From contig PS015010.1 of the NCBI GenBank assembly GCA_048213135.1, forward strand, positions 1,054,001 to 1,118,000: a stretch of 64,000 nucleotides of DNA. The letters are read 5' to 3'. The notes beneath the pieces were generated by a model. The model had not been told where the DNA came from, did not search any database, and saw only the letters and a list, made by a program, of their open reading frames with translations. The position numbers and the translations under genes were made by a program. Origin of the DNA: Reclinomonas americana ATCC 50394 (Eukaryota > Jakobida > Jakobea > Jakobida). Positions within the stretch are counted from its first letter, which is position 1. Every line of letters begins with the position of its first letter. Positions 1 through 7,945 of the stretch are shown here, piece after piece.

Positions 1-755
1 AACCCTGGCTGATACTCTGGACCGGTCTGCTGTTGTTGTCGTTTTCCCTGCCGGGGAAGAAGAAGATCAAAGTGTATATGATCGGGGATTCTACCATGTG
101 TGTTTATGAAGCCCGCCGGGCACCGCTTACAGGATGGGGTATGCCCTTCGCTAATTTTTTCGACTCCACCGTAACCATCGACAACCGGGCAAGAGGCGGC
201 AGAAGTACACGTACCTTTATCAGCGAGAACCGCTGGCAGCCTGTAGCCGACAACCTGGAAGAAGGCGATTATGTACTGATCCAGTTCGGTCACAATGACG
301 AAGCCAAAGAAGAAAAGTACAAAGACCGTTACACACCGGTGCCGGATTACAAAACCAACCTTACCCGTTTCATTACCGAAACCCGTACCCGCAAGGCCAT
401 ACCCGTGCTCATAACGCCGGTTACGCGTATGCGTTTTGATAAAGAAGGAAAGGCGCAGGAAACACATATGGAATATTCTGCCGCGGTACATGAAGTGGCT
501 GCAACGCTCAGCGTACCGGTCATTGACCTGGATGCCCGCAGCAGGGAATTGTTGCAGCAATGGGGACCTGATAAATCGAAACTGCTGTTCATGCAACTGG
601 AGCCCGGCGAAAACCCGGTGTATCCTGACGGGCAGAAAGACAATACCCATTTCAACGAATTCGGTGCCAGGATCATGGCGCAACTGGTGCTTAAAGAAAT
701 ACAGCAACTCAAACTGGAACTAACGGAAAGAATTATTATACCAACCCGTAAATGA
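1..755 (+). CDS. Rhamnogalacturonan acetylesterase-type SGNH hydrolase (CE12-like), 5' partial
   Basis: A secreted SGNH esterase expected to remove acetyl groups from rhamnogalacturonan. The frame is open to the left edge: hydrophobic codons (PWLILWTGLLLLLSFSLPG) precede the first possible TTG at 33, so the true start lies outside and the visible part begins inside a signal peptide. Block I GDST carries the nucleophile Ser, block III is GHND, and DNTHFNEFGA supplies the catalytic Asp/His. It stands 7 nt before a pectin methylesterase, so deacetylation and demethylation are probably co-expressed. A second copy of this domain is fused to GH28 at 7946. Family assignment is firm; the exact polysaccharide target is inference. 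Confidence 0.9.
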   Translation, partial: PWLILWTGLLLLSFSLPGKKKIKVYMIGDSTMCVYEARRAPLTGWGMPFANFFDSTVTIDNRARGGRSTRTFISENRWQPVADNLEEGDYVLIQFGHNDEAKEEKYKDRYTPVPDYKTNLTRFITETRTRKAIPVLITPVTRMRFDKEGKAQETHMEYSAAVHEVAATLSVPVIDLDARSRELLQQWGPDKSKLLFMQLEPGENPVYPDGQKDNTHFNEFGARIMAQLVLKEIQQLKLELTERIIIPTRK

Positions 756-762
756 TGATGCG

Positions 763-1734
763 ATGAACAGGATCATAGTGATCATACTCCTATTCCTGTC
801 CTGCACAACACAGGCGCAGCCTGTGGTATACCCATCCCGGTTTACCGTAGCCAAAGACGGCACCGGCGATTTCACCAGCATACAGGCCGCCATCTGGGCC
901 GTAAGAGACCTGTCACAACAACGTGTGACCATCTTTATAAAAAAAGGTATTTATGAAGAGAAAGTGGTCATCCCTTCCTGGAAAACAAATATCACTTTAC
1001 AGGGCGAGGACCCCGCAACCACTATTATATCTTACAACGATTTTGCCGGCAAACGCATGAACGGGCAGGATCATTTTTTGAAGACAGACACCATCAGGAC
1101 CTATACCTCGTATACCTTGCTGGTAGAAGGTAACGACTGCAGTATTGAGAACCTCACCATCCGCAATACCGCCGGCAGGGTAGGACAGGCGGTAGCCCTG
1201 CATGTGGAAGGCGACCGCTTTACCGCTAAGAACTGTTACCTGCTGGGCAACCAGGATACCCTGTACGCCGCTACGGAAAACAGCCGCCAGTATTATACAG
1301 GCTGTTATATTGAAGGGACTACCGATTTTATTTTCGGCGAAGCCATTGCGCTGTTCCGCAACTGCACCATTAAAAGCCTCGTCAATTCCTATATTACCGC
1401 CGCTTCAACCCGGCCCGGGCATGATTTTGGTTTTGTGTTCATGAACTGTGATCTTATTGCCGACAGCGCCGCAACAAAAGTATACCTGGGCAGACCCTGG
1501 CGGCCTTATGCCAAAACCGTTTTCATCGATACCCGTATGGGAGCGCATATCCTGAAACAGGGATGGGACAACTGGCGTAACCCTGCCAATGAATCTACCG
1601 TACTGTATGCGGAATACAACAGCAGTGGCGCCGGCGCATCTAAGGAAAGGGCAGCATGGAGTAAACAGCTGACAAGGAAAGAAGCACGCAAGTATACCGT
1701 CGCCCGTATTTTCAATAACTGGACACCTGAATAA
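763..1734 (+). CDS. Pectinesterase (CE8), secreted
   Basis: Pectin methylesterase of 323 aa that hydrolyses methyl esters of polygalacturonate, releasing methanol. A signal peptide covers about residues 1-18 (hydrophobic run, then CTTQAQP). Family residues are all visible: GIYEEKV (63-69), GQAVAL with Gln142, NQDTLY with Asp165, GTTDFIFG with Asp188 (nucleophile), and LGRPW with Arg244. Length is normal for a single-domain bacterial enzyme. The gene follows the acetylesterase by 7 nt and precedes an esterase by 16 nt in one long plus-strand operon. A paralogue lies at 3640 and a divergent CE8 domain at 12251. Function is firm; no regulator site is seen directly upstream. Confidence 0.95.
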   Translation: MNRIIVIILLFLSCTTQAQPVVYPSRFTVAKDGTGDFTSIQAAIWAVRDLSQQRVTIFIKKGIYEEKVVIPSWKTNITLQGEDPATTIISYNDFAGKRMNGQDHFLKTDTIRTYTSYTLLVEGNDCSIENLTIRNTAGRVGQAVALHVEGDRFTAKNCYLLGNQDTLYAATENSRQYYTGCYIEGTTDFIFGEAIALFRNCTIKSLVNSYITAASTRPGHDFGFVFMNCDLIADSAATKVYLGRPWRPYAKTVFIDTRMGAHILKQGWDNWRNPANESTVLYAEYNSSGAGASKERAAWSKQLTRKEARKYTVARIFNNWTPE

Positions 1735-1750
1735 TGCCGATGAAAAAGTC

Positions 1751-2680
1751 ATGATAAAAAAACTAACCTATAGTATGATGTTCTTCCTGCTGCTTAAGTT
1801 TTCCGCGGCAGCGCAGGAGTTTATACCCCTCTGGCCACAGGGAAAGAAACCCAACTTCAATGGCCGGGCTGTTACGGATACGGTTTATAATGAAAGAATT
1901 TGGCGGGTAGGCACGCCCGGCGTATATGCGTTCCCGGTACCAAAGTCTGAAAATAAAGGAACGGCTGTACTTATTTGTCCGGGTGGCGGATATGAACGTC
2001 TTTCCTACATCTATAATGGTTTTCAGCTTGCCAAATGGTTCAATGTGCAGGGCATCAATGCCTATGTGCTGATCTACCGCCTGCCGCACCAGCAAGACCT
2101 GCAGATCAGGCAGCAGGCTTCGTTGCAGGATGCACAGCGGGCCATGAAACTCATCCGGTCCCGTGCCACCGAATGGGGGATTGATCCGGCAAGGGTAGGA
2201 GTAATGGGCACCAGCGCGGGAGGTCATCTTGCCAGCATGCTGGGCACTTCAACAAGGGATATATCAAAGATCAGCGACAGCCTCGATTCCGTTTCCTGCA
2301 CGCCGGGTTATATGATCCTGTTGTCACCTGTCATCTCTATGGGTAAGTATGCACACGCGGGCAGCAAAAGGAATTTCCTGGGGCCTGACACGACAAGAAC
2401 GATGATCGAAAAATATTCAACGGAAAATTGGGTTACACCGGAAACACCGCCTGTGTTTATGGCACATGCGCAAAACGACAGCACTGTAAAAGTGAACAAC
2501 AGCCTGCTGTTTTACAATGCGCTTATTGAAAAGAAAGTACAGGCCAGTATTCATATTTTCCCGCAGGGCGGACATGGCATTGCGCTGGTGGACAATCCCG
2601 GTTCAACAGCATTGTGGCTCGACCTGCTGAGGCTGTGGATGGAGGAAAAAAAGTTCATCGCACCTATACCGAAAAAATAA
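1751..2680 (+). CDS. Alpha/beta-hydrolase, probable carbohydrate acetylesterase
   Basis: A 309-aa secreted alpha/beta-hydrolase of the BD-FAE/acetyl-xylan-esterase type. The signal peptide ends near residue 21 (SAAAQ). The oxyanion loop PGGGY is at 77-81, the nucleophile elbow GTSAGG at 153-158 (Ser155), and the triad is completed by Asp243 (AHAQND) and His275 (QGGHG). The pectin-operon setting suggests it removes acetyl or other esters from pectin side groups; the actual ester is inference. The stop codon is directly followed by the ATG of the next hydrolase, so translation is probably coupled. Confidence 0.87.
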   Translation: MIKKLTYSMMFFLLLKFSAAAQEFIPLWPQGKKPNFNGRAVTDTVYNERIWRVGTPGVYAFPVPKSENKGTAVLICPGGGYERLSYIYNGFQLAKWFNVQGINAYVLIYRLPHQQDLQIRQQASLQDAQRAMKLIRSRATEWGIDPARVGVMGTSAGGHLASMLGTSTRDISKISDSLDSVSCTPGYMILLSPVISMGKYAHAGSKRNFLGPDTTRTMIEKYSTENWVTPETPPVFMAHAQNDSTVKVNNSLLFYNALIEKKVQASIHIFPQGGHGIALVDNPGSTALWLDLLRLWMEEKKFIAPIPKK

Positions 2681-3643
2681 ATGAGATTAACAGCGATCAT
2701 ATCTTTCCTGCTCCTGCTGCCGTGGTCATTGGTAACCGCACAGCAACCCGTGCCCAGGGATACTTCCTTTACCATCCGGGCGACCTATATCAAGGAGAAA
2801 AAATACAGGTCTTATATTGAAATAGCGCTTCCCAAAAACGATCCTGCTGTAAAAAGTAAAGCGGATATACCTTACCGGTATACCGGTAACCGCAACCTGC
2901 TGCTCGATATTTATTATCCCAAAAAGAAGAAACCCCGTCACCCTGCCGTGCTGCTCATCTTTGGTGGTGGCTGGCGCTCCGGCGATAAATCGCAGAACCA
3001 GGCCATGGCGATGGAACTCGCTTCGAAAGGATACGTGGCTGTGAGCGCCGAATACAGGCTGACACCCGAAGCCGTTTATCCTGCTGCCGTTCACGACCTG
3101 AAAGCAGCCATACGATGGATGCGGCGTTATGCGAAACAATATGGCATCGATACATCCAGGATCGCGGTACTGGGTTGCTCCGCCGGCGGACAACTGGCCG
3201 CACTGGTGGGCACAACCAGCAATGACCCGGCTTTTGATGAACCGCAGCCGCAATACCCCGGTGTTTCTCCAAATGTGCAGGCCATTATCGATATAGATGG
3301 TGTATTGGCCTTCCATCATCCTGAATCAGCAGAAGGAACTGTGGCAGCACAATGGCTCAGCGGTACCTACCCCGAGAATCCCGCCAATTGGGAAGCGGCA
3401 TCGGCATTGAATCATGTCAATGCCAACACGCCACCGGTCTTATTCGTCAACAGCTCTTTACCCAGGTTCCACGCCGGCAGGGACGATATGATCGCGAAGA
3501 TGAACCAATTGGGTATTTACAGCGAAGTGCATACACTGCCCGATACACCACATCCGTTCTGGTTCTTCCATCCCTGGTTCAACACGCTGATGGAATACTG
3601 CGTCGCCTTTCTCAACAAAACATTTACATACAACCAGCCATGA
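2681..3643 (+). CDS. Alpha/beta-hydrolase, probable carbohydrate esterase
   Basis: A second secreted alpha/beta-hydrolase, 320 aa, distinct from the preceding one. The signal peptide ends near residue 20 (LVTAQQ). The oxyanion loop is GGGW (95-98) and the nucleophile elbow GCSAGG (165-170, Ser167); a late His in DTPHPF fits the catalytic base. The ATG sits immediately after the previous stop, and its own stop overlaps the next start by four bases (ATGA), placing it firmly in the pectin operon. Likely a feruloyl- or acetyl-esterase acting on pectin decorations; substrate is inferred from context only. Confidence 0.85.
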   Translation: MRLTAIISFLLLLPWSLVTAQQPVPRDTSFTIRATYIKEKKYRSYIEIALPKNDPAVKSKADIPYRYTGNRNLLLDIYYPKKKKPRHPAVLLIFGGGWRSGDKSQNQAMAMELASKGYVAVSAEYRLTPEAVYPAAVHDLKAAIRWMRRYAKQYGIDTSRIAVLGCSAGGQLAALVGTTSNDPAFDEPQPQYPGVSPNVQAIIDIDGVLAFHHPESAEGTVAAQWLSGTYPENPANWEAASALNHVNANTPPVLFVNSSLPRFHAGRDDMIAKMNQLGIYSEVHTLPDTPHPFWFFHPWFNTLMEYCVAFLNKTFTYNQP

Positions 3644-4599
3644 GTAAACTGTCGATGCTTCTTATATCATTCTTTATTACGGGAACTGTTGCTGCGCAGC
3701 AGAAAACGATCATCGTGGCAAAAGACGGATCGGGGCAGTACAGTACGATGCAGGCGGCGATTGACGCCATACCGGCTGGCAATACACAAACGGTTACCAT
3801 AAAAGTGAAGAAAGGCATTTACCGCGAAGTGGTAACGATAGCTACGGGGAAAAATCACATCAGCCTTTCAGGCGAAGGAAAAGACAATACCATCATCAGT
3901 TTCAACAACCACACCGGAACGGTACTGCCCAACGGTGATACCGTGAATACACCTACCAGCGCCTCGGTTTTTGTTTTTGCCGATGACTTTCATGCCGATC
4001 ATATCGGTTTTCAGAATGACGCGGGTTTTACAGCAGGCCAGGCCGTCGCGTTGCGGGTACATGGCGACAGGGCATCATTCACGGATTGTGCCATGACCGG
4101 CTTCCAGGATGTGCTCTACCTGAGCGGGAGCAGAGTGCGGCAGTTTTTCGACAACTGTTATATCGAAGGAACAACGGATTTTATTTTCGGTGCTGCCACA
4201 GCCATCTTTCGCAATTGCCACATACACAGCAAAAAAAACAGCCATGTTACCGCGGCATCCACACCGGCGGACGTGCCTTATGGTTTTGTATTTTTTAATT
4301 GCAGGCTGACAGCCGACACCAATGTGAACAAAGTATCGCTGGGCCGGCCCTGGCGCCCCGCGTCGAGTGTGACCTACATCAATTGCAGTATGGATGCGCA
4401 TATCATTCCCGAAGGTTGGAACAACTGGAAGAACCCCGCGAACGAAGCCACGGCCCGTTATGCCGAATACCGCAGCACAGGAGCGGGTGCGAGCCCGGTA
4501 ACACGGGTGTCCTGGTCAAAACAACTGAATGACGCAGAGGTAAAACAATACAGCTTTAAAAATATATTGGGGAACTGGGATCCCTTATCAAAACAGTAA
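3640..4599 (+). CDS. Pectinesterase (CE8), secreted, second copy
   Basis: Second single-domain pectin methylesterase, 319 aa. The start was set at the ATG overlapping the upstream stop (ATGA) because it opens a clean signal peptide ending in TVAAQQ near residue 20; the frame stays open further upstream but only inside the previous gene. Key residues: GIYREVV (59-65), GQAVAL with Gln134, FQDVLY with Asp157, GTTDFIFG with Asp180 (nucleophile), LGRPW with Arg236. Similarity to the 763 enzyme suggests duplication followed by divergence, perhaps for different methylation patterns (inference). Confidence 0.94.
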   Translation: MSKLSMLLISFFITGTVAAQQKTIIVAKDGSGQYSTMQAAIDAIPAGNTQTVTIKVKKGIYREVVTIATGKNHISLSGEGKDNTIISFNNHTGTVLPNGDTVNTPTSASVFVFADDFHADHIGFQNDAGFTAGQAVALRVHGDRASFTDCAMTGFQDVLYLSGSRVRQFFDNCYIEGTTDFIFGAATAIFRNCHIHSKKNSHVTAASTPADVPYGFVFFNCRLTADTNVNKVSLGRPWRPASSVTYINCSMDAHIIPEGWNNWKNPANEATARYAEYRSTGAGASPVTRVSWSKQLNDAEVKQYSFKNILGNWDPLSKQ

Positions 4600-4634
4600 A
4601 TTGTGATTCATTTTATTGATCACTATTTAAACCG

Positions 4635-5678
4635 ATGAACGTGCAACCGATACAAACAGCTTTATGTTCTTTTGGAATGAGCGGCTGGGTATTTCATGCC
4701 CCCTTCATTCATATACATCCCGGGTTCAACCTGTATGCCGTGGTGGAACGCACCAAAAACCTGGCTGCTGAAAAATACCCCGGCGTTATCACTTATCGTT
4801 CACTGGAAGATATGCTGGCAGATGATGCCATAGAACTGGTGGTGGTGAACACGCCGAATTCCACACATTATGAATTCACCAAGAAAGCACTAAAAGCCGG
4901 TAAACATGTGCTGGTGGAAAAACCTTTTACCACGGATATGGCACAGGCGGAAGAACTGATTGCCCTGGCAAAAGAAAAGAACCTCCGCTTATCGGTTTAC
5001 CAGAACCGACGCTGGGACAGTGATTTTAAAACAGTAAAGAAAGTACTGTCGGAACAGCAACTGGGAAATATCGTGGAAGCGGAATTTCATTTCGACCGTT
5101 TCAGTGAAACCCTCAGTATCAAACAGCATAAAGAAACGCCCGGCCCGGGAGCAGGGATCTTATATGACCTGGGTTCACATCTTATCGACCAGGCGCTTCA
5201 GTTGTTTGGAATGCCTTTGGAAATATTTGCCGATGTAGCTATTATGCGACCCATTGCCAAAGTGGATGATTATTTCGAACTGCTGTTGAACTACGGCGCT
5301 TTCCGCGTACGCCTGAAAGGCAGTCACCAGGTAAAGGAAGTATTACCCTCCTTTATCATTCATGGCTCCGCTGGCAGTTTTATTAAATCCCGTGCCGATG
5401 TGCAGGAGGCCGACCTTCAGCGGTTGAAACCACTCAGCGATGCCGACTGGGGCCACGAACCAGCTGAGGCCAAAGGTGTGCTGAATACCGTAGCAGGAGG
5501 AAGACAGTTTATTGATTCGGAAACAGGCAATTATCTCGGCCTGTATGAAGGCCTATACAAAGCGCTTCGTGAAGGTGCTCCATTGCCGGTGACAGCGGAA
5601 GAAGGAAGCGATGTGATCAGGATCATAGAAGCGGCTTATGAGAGCTCACGACAAAAAAAATGGATCGGTATCACCTGA
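4635..5678 (+). CDS. Gfo/Idh/MocA family NAD(P)-dependent oxidoreductase
   Basis: A 347-aa cytoplasmic sugar or polyol oxidoreductase without a signal peptide. The N-terminal Rossmann fold shows FGMSGWVF where the GxGxxG motif normally lies, a known kind of deviation in YvaA-like members. VVVNTPNSTH and the EKP motif (LVEKPF) follow, then a C-terminal alpha/beta domain with the metal-free DLGSHLIDQAL helix. It sits between the second pectinesterase (35 nt) and GH43 (7 nt), so it probably handles a sugar from pectin side chains. The substrate is unknown; none of the core galacturonate steps needs it. Confidence 0.88.
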   Translation: MNVQPIQTALCSFGMSGWVFHAPFIHIHPGFNLYAVVERTKNLAAEKYPGVITYRSLEDMLADDAIELVVVNTPNSTHYEFTKKALKAGKHVLVEKPFTTDMAQAEELIALAKEKNLRLSVYQNRRWDSDFKTVKKVLSEQQLGNIVEAEFHFDRFSETLSIKQHKETPGPGAGILYDLGSHLIDQALQLFGMPLEIFADVAIMRPIAKVDDYFELLLNYGAFRVRLKGSHQVKEVLPSFIIHGSAGSFIKSRADVQEADLQRLKPLSDADWGHEPAEAKGVLNTVAGGRQFIDSETGNYLGLYEGLYKALREGAPLPVTAEEGSDVIRIIEAAYESSRQKKWIGIT

Positions 5679-5685
5679 TGCCGCG

Positions 5686-7308
5686 ATGAAAAATATGAAG
5701 GGAATACAAAAACAAATGGCCTGCTGCCTGTTGATGCTTTGCAGCATAGGGTTATTGCAGGCGCAGCAGGTATCAAAAGTATGGGTGGCCGATAATGGTA
5801 ATGGTACTTATACCAACCCGGTGCTGAATGCTGATTATTCTGATCCTGATGCGATCCGTGTGGGCAATGATTTTTATATGACGGCATCCAGTTTTGACGC
5901 GGTGCCCGGGCTGCCCATCCTTCATTCCAAAGACCTCGTGAACTGGACCCTCATCGGTCATGCCCTGCACCGCCAGCCGCCGGTGGATCATTTCTCAAAA
6001 ACACAGCATGGCAACGGCGTTTGGGCTCCGGCCATACGTTACCACAACAAAGAATTTTACATCTACTATCCCGACCCGGATTTCGGCATTTACCTCATTA
6101 AGGCAAAAGATATCCGCGGCCCCTGGTCGGAACCCGTACTGGTGGAAGGCGGTAAAGGATTGATCGACCCATGCCCGTTGTGGGATGATGATGGAAAAGT
6201 ATACCTCGTGCATGCCTTCGCGGGAAGTCGGGCCGGTATTAAATCGGTCATCATTATAAAAAAAATGAATGCAGAAGGAACACGTACTGCTGACGCAGGT
6301 GTGCTGGTGTACGACGGGCATGAACTGGACCCTACCATTGAAGGACCAAAGTTGTATAAACGCAATGGCTACTACTACATCATGGCGCCGGCAGGCGGTG
6401 TATCTACTGGCTGGCAGCTCGTACTTCGTTCCAAAAATATCTACGGCCCTTACGAAAGAAAAGTGGTCATGCAGCAGGGCGCCACATCTGTGAATGGTCC
6501 GCACCAGGGCGCATGGGTAAATACGCCTGCCGGTGAAGACTGGTTCCTGCACTTCCAGGACAAAGACGCCTATGGCCGCGTAGTACACCTGCAGCCCATG
6601 CAGTGGAAAAATAATTGGCCGGTCATTGGTACCGATAAGGATGGAGACGGAAACGGTGAACCGGTGTTGCAATACAAAAAACCGGCGGTACCTGTTCAAC
6701 CCATAATAACCCCGCAGGAGTCGGATGACTTTAACGCATATGCGATGGGACTTCAGTGGCAGTGGCAGGCCAATCCAAAAGCACAATGGAGTTTTTGCAC
6801 CGGCACACACCTGCGCCTCTACAGCCAGGCGTTTACGGATACCGTGCGCAATCTCTGGGACCTGCCGAATGTACTCCTGCAAAAATTTCCGGCAGAACAT
6901 TTTACCGCCACAACAAAACTGAGTTTTAAACCGAGGCTGGAGGGAGAACGTACCGGGCTGGTGGTGATGGGCAGCGATTACGCGGGACTGTTAGTGCAGA
7001 AAAAAAGTGATGGCATTTACCTGATGGCGGTCACCTGCACACAGGCAGATAAAGGCAAACCCGAAAAAGAGACGCTCCTTACCAGGCTTGGCAATGCCGG
7101 TATATGGCTCAGGGCAACGGTAAACCCGGGTGCTGTGGTGACGTTCAGCTACAGCACGGATGGTGTGACTTACCAGCCGGTGGAGGGCAGCTTTACCGCT
7201 AAGCCCGGTCGGTGGATCGGTGCTAAACTGGGAATCTTCTGCCAGCGCAGTGTCAATACCAATGATGCCGGCTATGCCGATTTTGATTTTTTTACCATAG
7301 ATAAATGA
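5686..7308 (+). CDS. Glycoside hydrolase family 43 with C-terminal beta-sandwich
   Basis: A secreted GH43 (beta-xylosidase/arabinofuranosidase family) of 540 aa. The start chosen is the ATG at 5686, giving a lysine-rich n-region and a cleavage region near LLQAQQ; an in-frame ATG at 5638 lies inside the previous gene. The five-bladed propeller carries NADYSDPDAI (general-base Asp), DPCPLWDDDG (pKa-modulating Asp) and TIEGPKLYK (general-acid Glu). Roughly the last 190 residues form a concanavalin-like domain typical of GH43 enzymes. It probably removes arabinose or xylose side chains from rhamnogalacturonan-I; the linkage is not readable from sequence. Confidence 0.92.
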   Translation: MKNMKGIQKQMACCLLMLCSIGLLQAQQVSKVWVADNGNGTYTNPVLNADYSDPDAIRVGNDFYMTASSFDAVPGLPILHSKDLVNWTLIGHALHRQPPVDHFSKTQHGNGVWAPAIRYHNKEFYIYYPDPDFGIYLIKAKDIRGPWSEPVLVEGGKGLIDPCPLWDDDGKVYLVHAFAGSRAGIKSVIIIKKMNAEGTRTADAGVLVYDGHELDPTIEGPKLYKRNGYYYIMAPAGGVSTGWQLVLRSKNIYGPYERKVVMQQGATSVNGPHQGAWVNTPAGEDWFLHFQDKDAYGRVVHLQPMQWKNNWPVIGTDKDGDGNGEPVLQYKKPAVPVQPIITPQESDDFNAYAMGLQWQWQANPKAQWSFCTGTHLRLYSQAFTDTVRNLWDLPNVLLQKFPAEHFTATTKLSFKPRLEGERTGLVVMGSDYAGLLVQKKSDGIYLMAVTCTQADKGKPEKETLLTRLGNAGIWLRATVNPGAVVTFSYSTDGVTYQPVEGSFTAKPGRWIGAKLGIFCQRSVNTNDAGYADFDFFTIDK

Positions 7309-7745
7309 AAGACACAATGAGAAAAATAGTTGTTTTCCTGCTGCTGATCAGCGCTGCATCTTTGGCACAGGCACAATCGAAAGAGGAGAAGGCTGTTGCT
7401 GCCGCTGTGGAAGCGCTCCGGGTGGCCATGGTGAATGCCGATTCAGTGACGCTTGATAAACTCACATCAGACCAGCTCAGTTACGGGCATTCCAGCGGGC
7501 ACGTGGAAGGTAAATCATCGTTCATTAACAAGATCAGCAGCGGAAGGTCGGATTTTGTGAGCATTGAACTGCCGGACCAGGTCATTATCGTTTCAGGAAA
7601 AACGGCGTTGGTAAGACATACCCTCAACGCCGTGACCAACGACGGAGGCAAGGCCGGTGAGGTGCATTTGTCGGTGTTGCTGGTGTGGCAAAAGCAGCAC
7701 GGGGACTGGAAATTGCTGGCCAGGCAGGCCGTAAAAAAAGCATAA
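7305..7745 (+). CDS. Secreted SnoaL/NTF2-like (DUF4440) protein
   Basis: A 146-aa exported protein with a signal peptide (LLLISAASLAQAQ) followed by a cone-shaped NTF2/DUF4440 fold pattern: an N-terminal helix (EEKAVAAAVEALRVAMVNAD), then strands including SYGHSSGHVEGK and HLSVLLVWQKQHGDWKLLARQAV. Such proteins are often encoded in polysaccharide loci, but no activity is assigned. The first ATG overlaps the GH43 stop (ATGA); an ATG at 7317 would give a shorter, more ordinary n-region. It ends the first operon segment, about 200 nt before the next gene. Confidence 0.82.
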   Translation: MKDTMRKIVVFLLLISAASLAQAQSKEEKAVAAAVEALRVAMVNADSVTLDKLTSDQLSYGHSSGHVEGKSSFINKISSGRSDFVSIELPDQVIIVSGKTALVRHTLNAVTNDGGKAGEVHLSVLLVWQKQHGDWKLLARQAVKKA

Positions 7746-7776
7746 AAAGGGAGCCGGTGCGGAGCGTTAACGTTAT

Positions 7777-7795
7777 CGGGAACGATTGCGTAAAT
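7777..7795 (+). promoter_or_regulatory. Candidate LacI-type operator
   Basis: CGGGAACGATTGCGTAAAT lies in the longest gap of the pectin gene run, upstream of the CE12-GH28 gene. It matches 16 of 19 bases of CGGTAACGTTTGCGTAGAT at 23150-23168 between kdgK and kdgA. The AACGnTTGC core resembles LacI/GalR-family operators. No LacI-family gene is in the window, so the regulator is unknown. Confidence 0.45.
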
Positions 7796-7945
7796 AAACG
7801 CTTTCCATTGTTGTAAAACCTTTGAAATTATCGGTAAAATTGTCCAGTAAACGATTGATTTGCAATGCGTGTTTTATCACCATTTTTTCAATATCCCAGG
7901 CCGGTTCCGGTCGCGACGCGTACAAACAATACAACCATACATATT

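Noticed and set aside
2726-3319. 197-aa minus-strand open frame inside the second esterase
   Set aside because: Antisense to a gene with an intact GGGW and GCSAGG; no independent evidence.
5995-6900. 301-aa minus-strand open frame inside GH43
   Set aside because: It lies antisense to a well-recognised GH43 with all catalytic motifs and shows no family features.
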